From Paracoccaceae bacterium (lineage in GTDB: Bacteria; Pseudomonadota; Alphaproteobacteria; Rhodobacterales; Rhodobacteraceae): 36,651 nt of DNA. Positions within the stretch are counted from its first letter, which is position 1. Every line of letters begins with the position of its first letter. The notes under the pieces are model-generated. The model did no database searches, was not told the origin of the DNA, and was given only the letters and a program-made list of their open reading frames with translations. Both the position numbers and the translations under genes were made by a program. The stretch is taken from positions 1-36,651 of the forward strand of contig JASJDQ010000006.1 of the NCBI GenBank assembly GCA_030065075.1. Reading direction: 5' to 3'. Positions 30,233 through 36,651 of the stretch are shown here, in pieces.

Positions 30233-30242
30233 GGTATTGCGC

Positions 30243-30330
30243 CCGGGCTTCGCCCGGTCGCGCTGCCGGTGGGATTTCATCCCCTCGGACCCCCCTGAGA
30301 GTATTTCTACCAGGAAGAAGCCCCCTGCGC
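30243..30330. repeat. Hairpin and Rhodobacteraceae-type intergenic sequence after sdhB
   Basis: CCGGGC (30243-30248) and GCCCGG (30252-30257) form a 6-bp stem with a TTC loop just after sdhB. It is followed by TTTCATCCCCTCGGACCCCC and then GAGAGTATTTCTACCAGGAAGAAG-like text to about 30321 (two adjoining segments). I recall GGACCCCC...GAGTATTT...CCAGGAAGAAG-like sequences recurring in intergenic regions of many Rhodobacteraceae, so this may be a dispersed small repeat and not a dedicated terminator; no second copy is in the window. Confidence 0.4.
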
Positions 30331-30431
30331 TTTCGCTGCACGGATTGCGCAAGTTCTGAACGCGCCTGCACGGCGGCTTTGCAGAGGATGCGCGGGCCGA
30401 ACACGGCACCTGCGACCTTGACCGGATAGCA

Positions 30432-30458
30432 GTCCTTTCGAGTGTAATTCGAAAGGAC
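30432..30458 (+). promoter_or_regulatory. Inverted repeat covering the creD ribosome binding site
   Basis: GTCCTTTCGA (30432-30441) and TCGAAAGGAC (30449-30458) form a perfect 10-bp inverted repeat with a 7-base loop. The right arm contains the AAAGGA Shine-Dalgarno sequence seven bases before the creD ATG, and the left arm is its exact complement, so in RNA the hairpin would hide the ribosome site. It could instead be a DNA operator. Confidence 0.75.
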
Positions 30459-30464
30459 AGTGTA

Positions 30465-31877
30465 ATGTTCCGATCCGCTGGTGTGCGTTTCATGATTGTT
30501 GGCGTCTTGACGCTGTTGATGTTCGTTCCGCTCAACCTGGTGAGCGGCGTTGTGCAGGAAAGGTCGCGGTATTCGGACGAAACCGTTCGCGAGATCAGCC
30601 GCGAATGGGGTGGCGCCCAACTGATCAGCGGGCCGGTCCTGATCGTGCCCGTGACGGAGGAGGTCACCTATCAGAGAAAACGCGAAGCGGTCGACCCGGT
30701 GACCGGGCGCACGCTTCGGGACGAAAACAACTTCATCGTCTACGAGCATTTCGAGGAAACGGTGACTGAGGATCGTGCGCCGATCCATCTCTATCCCGGA
30801 CGGTTTGACATGGATGTGGTCTCGCGCACGCAGACCCGTCATCGGGGGATCTTTGACGTGCCTGTGTTCACGGCGGATGTCGCTTTGGACTTTGATTTCG
30901 ACACAGGGCTTGCCGCCGAGGTTCTGGACACAAAACAAACGGCTTTATGGAACGAGGCGGAGTTGCGGATCTTCCTGAACTCCAACCGGGCTCTTCGCGG
31001 CGAAGCGCTTCTGACCATCGATGGAGTTGGCTTTGCCCTGGAGCCCATCCCGAATTCGGAGGCGAAGCGCACGGGCATCATGTCACCCATCGGCGATCCG
31101 CGCGAGCATACGGCATTTTCGTTGCAGCTTTCGATGAATGGCGCGCAGAATTTCGGTGCAGCCGCAGTAGGCCGCACCAGTCGTGTGACGATGACGAGCG
31201 ACTGGCCGGATCCCAGTTTCTTCGGAAGCTTCCTGCCGGACGCGTCCTCCATTTCGGAAGAGGGGTTCACGGCAAGCTGGACGGTTCCGCATCTGGCGCG
31301 GTCGCTGCCGCAGGTTTCGCGCGCAGATCACGATCATTCCGCGCGGACGGGTGCGACGATGCAGGTGCGCTTTCTGACCCCGAACGACTTCTATCAGAAG
31401 GCCTGGCGCGCGGCGCGCTATGGTATCCTGTTCATCGCGCTGACTTTTCTGACCATTCTGCTTTTGGATCGCACCAGCGAACGGCCTGCGCATCCGGTGC
31501 AATACCTGATGGTCGGCCTGGCACAGTCGGTGTTCGTTCTGTTGATGGTGGCCTACGCCGAACAATTCGGCTTCGCGCTGGCCTATCTGATCGCAGCAGG
31601 TGCGACCATTGGGCTATTGGTCCTGTTCGGAGCCACGGCCCTGAAACTGGGACGGCGAACATGGGTACTGGCGTCGATGCTGATCACCGTCTACGTCGTT
31701 CTTTTCCTGATCCTGCGCAGCGCTGACTTCGCCCTTCTTGCGGGTGCCACCCTGGCCTTTGTCGCCCTCGCACTGACCATGTGGCTGACCCGAAACGAGG
31801 ACTGGCACGGGCCGGAGCGCCCGCGCGGCTGGCTTTTCCGCCGCGGCGAAAAGGTGCCCTCCCCACCGGTCGCTTGA
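30465..31877 (+). CDS. creD: CreD family inner membrane protein
   Basis: A 470-residue inner-membrane protein. An N-terminal helix (about 8-28, FMIVGVLTLLMFVPLNLVSG) is followed by VVQERSRYSDETVREISREWGGAQLISGPVLIVP, the CreD signature, then a large periplasmic domain (about 30-300), then FLTPNDFYQKAWRAARYGIL and about six C-terminal helices (320-450). In enterobacteria creD is the output gene of the CreBC two-component system and affects envelope integrity, beta-lactam and colicin tolerance; no creB/creC is near here. A perfect inverted repeat covers its ribosome binding site, and a GC-rich hairpin follows its stop. Confidence 0.9.
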   Translation: MFRSAGVRFMIVGVLTLLMFVPLNLVSGVVQERSRYSDETVREISREWGGAQLISGPVLIVPVTEEVTYQRKREAVDPVTGRTLRDENNFIVYEHFEETVTEDRAPIHLYPGRFDMDVVSRTQTRHRGIFDVPVFTADVALDFDFDTGLAAEVLDTKQTALWNEAELRIFLNSNRALRGEALLTIDGVGFALEPIPNSEAKRTGIMSPIGDPREHTAFSLQLSMNGAQNFGAAAVGRTSRVTMTSDWPDPSFFGSFLPDASSISEEGFTASWTVPHLARSLPQVSRADHDHSARTGATMQVRFLTPNDFYQKAWRAARYGILFIALTFLTILLLDRTSERPAHPVQYLMVGLAQSVFVLLMVAYAEQFGFALAYLIAAGATIGLLVLFGATALKLGRRTWVLASMLITVYVVLFLILRSADFALLAGATLAFVALALTMWLTRNEDWHGPERPRGWLFRRGEKVPSPPVA

Positions 31878-31886
31878 TCGGTCCTC

Positions 31887-31920
31887 GCCCCCGGCGGTCT
31901 CTGGTCGCCGGGGGGCTTTC
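31887..31920 (+). terminator. Probable intrinsic terminator after creD
   Basis: CCCCCGGCG (31888-31896) pairs with CGCCGGGGG (31906-31914) across a 9-base loop, followed by GCTTTCT. The stem is strong but the T-run is short, so confidence is moderate. It starts 10 bases after the creD stop. Confidence 0.6.
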
Positions 31921-31956
31921 TGACTAGGGTAAGCATCGACCGATGGGGAGATGCCG

Positions 31957-32799
31957 ATGACCAAAGCGCCAGACGATGCCGACGCCCGCCGCGCGATCCC
32001 ACCGGTCATCTGCTATCCGAACGACACGCTTCCCAAGCCCGATCTGCCCGCCTATCGCGCGGCGTTTTCGCGGTTCGAGAAAACCGAGGAAATCCTCGTA
32101 CCGCCGCGGGATGCGCGGTGTTTCCGCGTCCCGGCCGGCGGTGCCTTTCGCATCACCAGTGTCGAGGCGCCGCAAGTGGGGGACCTGAACCTCTGGAATG
32201 CGCATGATCTGTCCGAGCGGTTCTTTTCGGGCAAGACGCGCGCGCTTCACGGCACGCATGTGACCACCGGTGACCGGTTGTGGAGCAATCTGCCGTACCT
32301 CCGGCCGATGGCGACGATCATGGAAGACACGCTGTCATGGTATGGCCTCGATGACTACGGTGGTGGCGTGCATGACGTCATCGGAACACGATGCGACCCC
32401 TATACCGGGCGGCTCTTGTCGGGCGACGACTACCACTATTGCTGCCATTCCAACCTGATACGGGCGTTGGCGGCCGAGTTGAGTTTGCCCGCAGATCAGG
32501 TCGAGGCTTATGTCCACGACGTTCTGAACGTCTTCATGTGCACCGGCTTCACGCGCGACACCGGGCAATACTTCATGAAGGCTTCGCCGGTTCGCCCGGG
32601 CGATCACATCACATTCCTCGCGGAAATCGACTTGCTTGGCGCATTGTCCGCCTGTCCCGGAGGGGATTGCAGCAGCACCCATTCGTCCGACGATGCACGG
32701 TGCGCGCCCTTGCTGGTCGAGGTGTTCGAAGGTGTGCCGCCAGTCGGCTGGTCCACGCCCGCGCGATCAGCCTATTCAAGGACGCATGGAATAGCCTAG
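31957..32799 (+). CDS. DUF1989 (urea carboxylase-associated family) protein
   Basis: A 280-residue soluble protein of the DUF1989 family, members of which are often encoded near urea carboxylase or aminomethyltransferase-like genes. Typical segments are [88 protein letters not shown] and [12 protein letters not shown]; the His/Cys-rich DYHYCCHSN stretch suggests a metal site. The start was set at 31957 because GGGGAG lies six bases away; an ATG at 31951 abuts it. No urea carboxylase is in the window. Its stop overlaps head-on with deoD (CTAG, 32796-32799). Confidence 0.85.
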   Translation: MTKAPDDADARRAIPPVICYPNDTLPKPDLPAYRAAFSRFEKTEEILVPPRDARCFRVPAGGAFRITSVEAPQVGDLNLWNAHDLSERFFSGKTRALHGTHVTTGDRLWSNLPYLRPMATIMEDTLSWYGLDDYGGGVHDVIGTRCDPYTGRLLSGDDYHYCCHSNLIRALAAELSLPADQVEAYVHDVLNVFMCTGFTRDTGQYFMKASPVRPGDHITFLAEIDLLGALSACPGGDCSSTHSSDDARCAPLLVEVFEGVPPVGWSTPARSAYSRTHGIA

Positions 32800-33506
32800 G
32801 CGTCCGGAAATGCGGCCTGCAAAGCAATCTCCACCATGTCCCCGAATGTCGTTTCACGGTCTTCGGCCGGCAAGGCCTCGCCGGTCAGCAGGTGGTCGGA
32901 CACGGTCAACACCGCCAATGCCCGGCATCCGTATCTGAGGGCAAGCGTGTAAAGCTCGGCCGCCTCCATCTCGACACCAAGAATACCGTGTCGTGTCATC
33001 TGTTCGTTCAGATCGGGGCGTTCATCGTAAAACACGTCCGAAGAGTAGATGCCCCCGATATGCGTCGTCGTCTCTTTCGCCGCTGCGGCCTTCGCGGCGG
33101 CCGACAGCAAGCCCCAATCGGCAGAAGGCGCAAAGTTGAACTCGCGAAAAATGCCGCGCGACGGCGTCGAAACACTGCTGGCCGTCATGGCTAGAATAAC
33201 GTCGCGGATCCCGACGGTCTCCTGCATGCCGCCACACGACCCGATCCGGATAAGCGTCTTGGCCCCGAAATCCCTGATCAACTCGTTCACATAGATTGAG
33301 AGCGAAGGCATGCCCATGCCAGAGCCGTGGATGGTAACCGGGTTTCCTCGCCAAGTTCCGGTGTAGCCCAGCATGCCGCGGACTTCACTGACGAGTTTCG
33401 GATTGTCCAAAAAGGTCTCAGCCGCCCACCGCGCCCGATAGGGGTCGCCGGGCATAAGAACAGTTTCGGCGATCTCGCCTTTCTCAGCTCCGATATGAAC
33501 TGTCAT
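32796..33506 (-). CDS. deoD: Purine nucleoside phosphorylase, DeoD type
   Basis: A 236-residue hexameric-type phosphorylase that cleaves purine (deoxy)ribonucleosides to base and (deoxy)ribose-1-phosphate. It begins [26 protein letters not shown], with GDPxRA phosphate loop; [18 protein letters not shown] and IRIGSCGGM are typical; the nucleoside-binding [12 protein letters not shown] and catalytic Asp in [10 protein letters not shown] are present. GGAGTCCGGGA precedes the ATG. It is 72 bases downstream of ecm on the same strand, and convergent with the DUF1989 gene. Likely nucleoside salvage. Confidence 0.95.
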   Translation of the reverse strand: MTVHIGAEKGEIAETVLMPGDPYRARWAAETFLDNPKLVSEVRGMLGYTGTWRGNPVTIHGSGMGMPSLSIYVNELIRDFGAKTLIRIGSCGGMQETVGIRDVILAMTASSVSTPSRGIFREFNFAPSADWGLLSAAAKAAAAKETTTHIGGIYSSDVFYDERPDLNEQMTRHGILGVEMEAAELYTLALRYGCRALAVLTVSDHLLTGEALPAEDRETTFGDMVEIALQAAFPDA

Positions 33507-33578
33507 TCCCGGACTCCTGGTTTTGTTCCAGCCAAGTTACGGGCAAGACGCGCGCTGCGAAAGCCGGAACCGTTCAGG

Positions 33579-35546
33579 TTACTCTGCGGCAACCTTTTCC
33601 GGGTCTGCCAACGCGACGATATCGAACATGATCTTGTTCAGCTCGAAATCCTTCGGCGTGTACACTGCCGAAACGCCCATCGCACGCAACCGGTCTGCAT
33701 CGTCGTCCGGAATGATGCCGCCCACGATCACTGGGATGTGGGTCAGGCCTTCTTCTTTCATGAGGCCGAGCGTTTCCTCGATCAGCGAGATGTGACTGCC
33801 TGACAGGATGGACAGGCCGACAACATGCGCATCCGTTTTCCGTGCGGATGCGACAACCTCCGCCGGGGTCAGCCGGATGCCTTCATAGGTTATGTCCATT
33901 CCAACGTCGCGAGCGCGCGATGCGATTTGCTCGGCACCGTTGGAATGGCCGTCCAGCCCGGGCTTTCCGATCACGAATTTCAGCCGCCGACCCAAGCGCC
34001 TTGAGACAGCGTCGACGGCGTCCCGCAAGTCGTCCAGGCCTTCTGTCCGGTTGGATTTTGCCGCCGAAACGCCGGTTGGCGCACGGTACTGGCCAAAGGC
34101 CTTGCGCACCACGTCGCCCCACTCACCGGTTGTCGCCCCGGCCTTGGCCGCCCGAATGGAGGCCGGCATGACGTTCTCGCCCAATTGGCAGGCTGCCGCC
34201 AGATCGGAAAGGGCAGACGCGACGGCGCCTTGGTCCCGTTCGTCGCGCCAGGCTTCCAGACGCGCGATCTGATCTGCTTCGGCGGCCGGATCGGCGACCA
34301 TGATAGCTTCGTCGCCAGCCGTCAGAGGCGAGGGTTCCGCCTCGACAAACCGGTTGACGCCCACGACAGTCGTTTCTCCTTGCTCGATTGACCCAAGGCG
34401 TTCCGCATTGGCCTCAACCAGACGCGACTTCATGTATTCGATGGCGTGAATCGCACCGCCCATGGCCTGGATATGGGCTAATTCGGTGCGTGCGCCCTCT
34501 TTCAAGTCATTGACCTTTGCCGTCACGATCGGGTTTCCATCGAACAGGTCGCCGTACTCCAAAAGATCGGATTCGAAGGCCAGTATCTGTTGCATGCGAA
34601 GCGACCATTGTTGGTCCCATGGACGCGGCAGACCCAGGGCCTCGTTCCATGCAGGCAACTGGACCGCACGCGCACGTGCCGATTTCGACAAGGTGACCGC
34701 CAGCATTTCCAGCAAGATGCGATAGACGTTATTCTCGGGCTGTTGCTCGGTCAGACCAAGCGAATTGACCTGCACGCCATAGCGAAAACGTCGGAAGCGC
34801 TCGTCTTCGATGCCATACCGCTCGCGGCAAATCTCATCCCAAAGCTCGGTGAAGGCGCGCATCTTGCACAATTCGGTGACGAAACGAATACCCGCATTCA
34901 CGAAAAAGCTGATGCGTCCCACCATGGCCGGGAAATGCTCTTCCGGAACCTTGTCCTTCAGGTCGTCCAGAACCGCCTGTGCGGTGGCAAGGGCAAAGGC
35001 AAGCTCCTGCTCTGGCGTCGCCCCAGCTTCCTGCAGGTGGTACGAGCAAACGTTCATCGGGTTCCACTTTGGCAGGTTTGCGCGCGTGTAGGCTGCCACA
35101 TCGGTGATCATCCGCAATGACGGCTCCGGCGGGCAGACATAGGTGCCGCGGCTCAGATATTCTTTGATGATGTCGTTCTGAACCGTGCCCTGCAGGGCCG
35201 AGATGTCGGCGCCCTGTTCCTCCGCCGCCGCGATGTAGAGCGCAAGCAACCACGGTGCCGTGGCATTGATCGTCATCGACGTGTTCATCTGCTCCAGCGG
35301 GATGTCGGCAAAAAGGGTCCGCATGTCCCCAAGATGTGCGATCGGTACGCCAACTTTGCCGACTTCGCCACGCGCAAGCCGGTGGTCGCTGTCATATCCG
35401 GTTTGGGTCGGAAGATCGAAAGCCACGGACAGGCCGGTCTGGCCCTTTTTCAGGTTGGTCCGGTAAAGTGCGTTGGACGCCTTGGCAGTTGAATGACCCG
35501 CGTAGGTTCGAAAAAGCCACGGACGGTCTTTCTGCGACGACACCAT
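33579..35546 (-). CDS. ecm: Ethylmalonyl-CoA mutase (adenosylcobalamin-dependent)
   Basis: A 655-residue single-chain acyl-CoA mutase that converts (2R)-ethylmalonyl-CoA to (2S)-methylsuccinyl-CoA in the ethylmalonyl-CoA pathway. The TIM-barrel part starts PWLFRTYAGHSTAKASNALYR and includes [36 protein letters not shown] and WNPMNVCSYHLQEAGATPEQELAFALA; the C-terminal B12 domain has the DxHxxG motif DGHSNG (532-537) plus GLSILSGSH and VVGGIIPDDD. The sequence is of the Ecm/MeaA type rather than methylmalonyl-CoA mutase, judged by memory of the R. sphaeroides enzyme. The start was set at 35546, an ATG with GGAG eight bases upstream; an in-frame TTG seven codons earlier is rejected. Confidence 0.93.
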   Translation of the reverse strand: MVSSQKDRPWLFRTYAGHSTAKASNALYRTNLKKGQTGLSVAFDLPTQTGYDSDHRLARGEVGKVGVPIAHLGDMRTLFADIPLEQMNTSMTINATAPWLLALYIAAAEEQGADISALQGTVQNDIIKEYLSRGTYVCPPEPSLRMITDVAAYTRANLPKWNPMNVCSYHLQEAGATPEQELAFALATAQAVLDDLKDKVPEEHFPAMVGRISFFVNAGIRFVTELCKMRAFTELWDEICRERYGIEDERFRRFRYGVQVNSLGLTEQQPENNVYRILLEMLAVTLSKSARARAVQLPAWNEALGLPRPWDQQWSLRMQQILAFESDLLEYGDLFDGNPIVTAKVNDLKEGARTELAHIQAMGGAIHAIEYMKSRLVEANAERLGSIEQGETTVVGVNRFVEAEPSPLTAGDEAIMVADPAAEADQIARLEAWRDERDQGAVASALSDLAAACQLGENVMPASIRAAKAGATTGEWGDVVRKAFGQYRAPTGVSAAKSNRTEGLDDLRDAVDAVSRRLGRRLKFVIGKPGLDGHSNGAEQIASRARDVGMDITYEGIRLTPAEVVASARKTDAHVVGLSILSGSHISLIEETLGLMKEEGLTHIPVIVGGIIPDDDADRLRAMGVSAVYTPKDFELNKIMFDIVALADPEKVAAE

Positions 35547-35591
35547 TTTCGAACTCCTGACCGACAAGTAATATAATTGCGCTAGAAGCTG

Positions 35592-35619
35592 ATTATTCGA
35601 AAGGAAATGGCCTTGTCAA
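35592..35619 (-). promoter_or_regulatory. Probable ecm promoter
   Basis: Read on the minus strand, TTGACA (35619-35614), a 16-base spacer and AATAAT (35597-35592) form a near-consensus sigma-70 promoter. Transcription would start near 35585, giving a leader of about 39 bases with GGAG ahead of the ecm ATG at 35546. Confidence 0.65.
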
Positions 35620-35623
35620 TTCG

Positions 35624-35634
35624 CTGCAGCGCAG
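35624..35634. promoter_or_regulatory. CTGC-N3-GCAG palindrome (PhaR-type site) at the ecm promoter
   Basis: CTGCAGCGCAG (plus strand; CTGCGCTGCAG on the minus strand) matches the CTGC-N3-GCAG form of the sites in front of phaR at 6934-7006. It lies four bases upstream of the TTGACA -35 box of ecm. The match is exact for the eight specified bases; PhaR binding here is inference. Confidence 0.55.
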
Positions 35635-35669
35635 CGTGCCGTGTAAACGTCGGCTTGTGTCCTTTTCAC

Positions 35670-36651
35670 CTATGCCGCAGCAGCGTTGTCGGAAACAGGC
35701 TTCGTCTCGGCGTCCGTCGTGAATCTTTCCGTAGTCGAAATCAGCCCCCGCGACTCGTTCAAAAGAGCCTCTGCAGAGGCAGCGGTTTCCTCGGCCATGG
35801 CAGCATTATGCTGTGTGGCCTGATCAAGTTGGTTCAAGGCTTCATTGACTTCGGAAAGCCCGCTCGACTGTTCGCTTGTCGCTTGCGCGATCTGTCCGAC
35901 GTTGTCGGAAATCTCCAGCACCGAGGCTGCGATGTTTTCCAGTGCGCTCCCGGTCCGCGCAACCAGGGAGACACCTTTGTCGACATGTTCGCCGGATGCG
36001 CTGATCAAGGTCGAGATCTCGTTCGAAGCTTCCAGGCACCGTTGAGCAAGCGCGCGCACTTCCGAGGCCACCACTGCGAAGCCACGCCCGGCGCTGCCGG
36101 CCCGAGCGGCTTCGACGCCAGCGTTCAAGGCGAGCAGATTCGTCTGGAATGCAATCTCGTCGATGACGCCAATGATCTTTGAGACTTCGCGGGACGACGA
36201 TTCGATCTCGCTCATGGCGTTGGCGGCCTCCTGCACGATACCGCTACTCGACTGCGCGTTGTGTCGTGCATCTGTTGCGATCTCCGCCGCCTTTCGCGCC
36301 CCATCGGCCGAAGACGACACCGACGTCGTCAGTTGGTGCATGGCGGCAGCCGTTTCCTCCAACGTGGCTGCCTGATGTTCTGTTCGCTTGGAAAGTTCAT
36401 TGACGGACGCATTGATCCCGCCAGCCTCATTGCCGATCGAGACAGCGTTTACAATCACTTCGCCGATCGCGGCCTTGAGTTGCGAGACGGCATCGTTGAA
36501 ATTGCCCCGCAATTGCTCGTATTCCGATGCAAACGGCTGTTCCAGGCGGAATGTCAGATCGCCTTCGGAAACTCGATGAAGCCCTACCGACAAGGCATCC
36601 ACAACGTGCTCCTGTTCTGCCGCCTTTCTTTTCGCTTGCTCTTCCGCGGCA
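35670..36651 (-). CDS. Methyl-accepting chemotaxis protein, C-terminal part (5' end beyond window)
   Basis: The open frame continues off the right edge of the window (frame open to 36650), so the sensor part is missing. The visible 326 or so residues comprise a HAMP-like segment ([42 protein letters not shown]) preceded by a charged [12 protein letters not shown] linker, and a methyl-accepting signalling domain with the conserved hairpin tip [40 protein letters not shown], which binds CheA and CheW. The C-terminus ends [10 protein letters not shown] without a recognisable CheR-binding pentapeptide. A GTG at 36602 could be mistaken for the start but lies inside the HAMP-like segment. Stop at 35670; ecm follows on the same strand. 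Confidence 0.9.
   Translation of the reverse strand, partial: AAEEQAKRKAAEQEHVVDALSVGLHRVSEGDLTFRLEQPFASEYEQLRGNFNDAVSQLKAAIGEVIVNAVSIGNEAGGINASVNELSKRTEHQAATLEETAAAMHQLTTSVSSSADGARKAAEIATDARHNAQSSSGIVQEAANAMSEIESSSREVSKIIGVIDEIAFQTNLLALNAGVEAARAGSAGRGFAVVASEVRALAQRCLEASNEISTLISASGEHVDKGVSLVARTGSALENIAASVLEISDNVGQIAQATSEQSSGLSEVNEALNQLDQATQHNAAMAEETAASAEALLNESRGLISTTERFTTDAETKPVSDNAAAA

Noticed and set aside
29687-30667. 326-codon minus-strand frame across sdhB and the start of creD
   Set aside because: Spans two certain genes and the intergenic hairpin region.
35547-35567. TTG start seven codons upstream of ecm ATG
   Set aside because: The GGAG ribosome site lies within this extension and is correctly spaced for the ATG at 35546.
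36600-36602. GTG as start of the chemotaxis protein
   Set aside because: The frame continues upstream in a charged helix and the HAMP-like segment starts right at this codon, so the gene runs off the window edge.

Overview
The window looks like a chromosomal segment of a high-GC marine-type alphaproteobacterium of the Rhodobacteraceae (Roseobacter/Rhodobacter group). The grounds are the full set of ethylmalonyl-CoA pathway genes (ecm, mch, a Mcl2-type lyase/thioesterase) lying among TCA-cycle genes, a PhaR regulator of polyhydroxyalkanoate metabolism, and a gene order (lpd, sucBADC, mdh, mcl2, mch, sdhCDAB, ecm nearby) that resembles what I recall from Rhodobacter sphaeroides. No tRNA, rRNA, CRISPR array, phage gene or transposase is visible; this is a metabolic core region with many small accessory genes wedged into it.

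Layout. Positions 1-2764 carry the 3' part of the F1 ATP synthase operon (end of atpA, then atpG, atpD, atpC), closed by a strong terminator at 2785-2818. An unrecognised two-helix membrane protein follows (2915-3637). On the minus strand come a Sco protein and a PCuAC copper chaperone (3634-4779) and hemE (4868-5899); hemC is divergent from hemE (5975-6913). PhaR (7030-7584) is preceded by three CTGC/GCAG palindromes that look like its own operators. A secreted protein with a degenerate caspase fold and two peptidoglycan-binding domains (7599-9233, minus) precedes the TCA block.

The minus-strand TCA block runs mdh, glycosyltransferase, sucC, lipoprotein, sucD, secreted protein, sucA, sucB, small protein, lpd (21029 down to 9321). 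It supplies malate dehydrogenase, succinyl-CoA synthetase and the 2-oxoglutarate dehydrogenase complex. The plus-strand block runs mcl2, an NnrU-like membrane protein, mch, then sdhC, sdhD, sdhA, lipoprotein, glycosyltransferase-methyltransferase fusion, lipoprotein, sdhB (21879-30232). Downstream lie creD, a DUF1989 protein, deoD (minus), ecm (minus) and the C-terminal part of a chemotaxis receptor at the window edge.

How it fits together: Ecm, Mch and Mcl2 take C4/C5 acyl-CoA intermediates from acetyl-CoA assimilation to malate and succinate, which feed Mdh, SucCD, Sdh and 2-oxoglutarate dehydrogenase. PhaR senses or controls polyhydroxybutyrate, which draws on the same acetoacetyl/crotonyl-CoA pool. 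The most interesting signals are regulatory. A two-box GTGATCAC operator, with boxes exactly 21 bp apart, stands in front of both sucC and sdhC. A PhaR-type CTGC-N3-GCAG palindrome sits directly upstream of a good promoter for ecm. Also notable are the regular interleaving of envelope/secreted genes among the TCA subunit genes, a pair of paralogous glycosyltransferases (one fused to a methyltransferase-like domain), a cysteine-free pseudo-caspase, and a hairpin that would hide the creD ribosome binding site.
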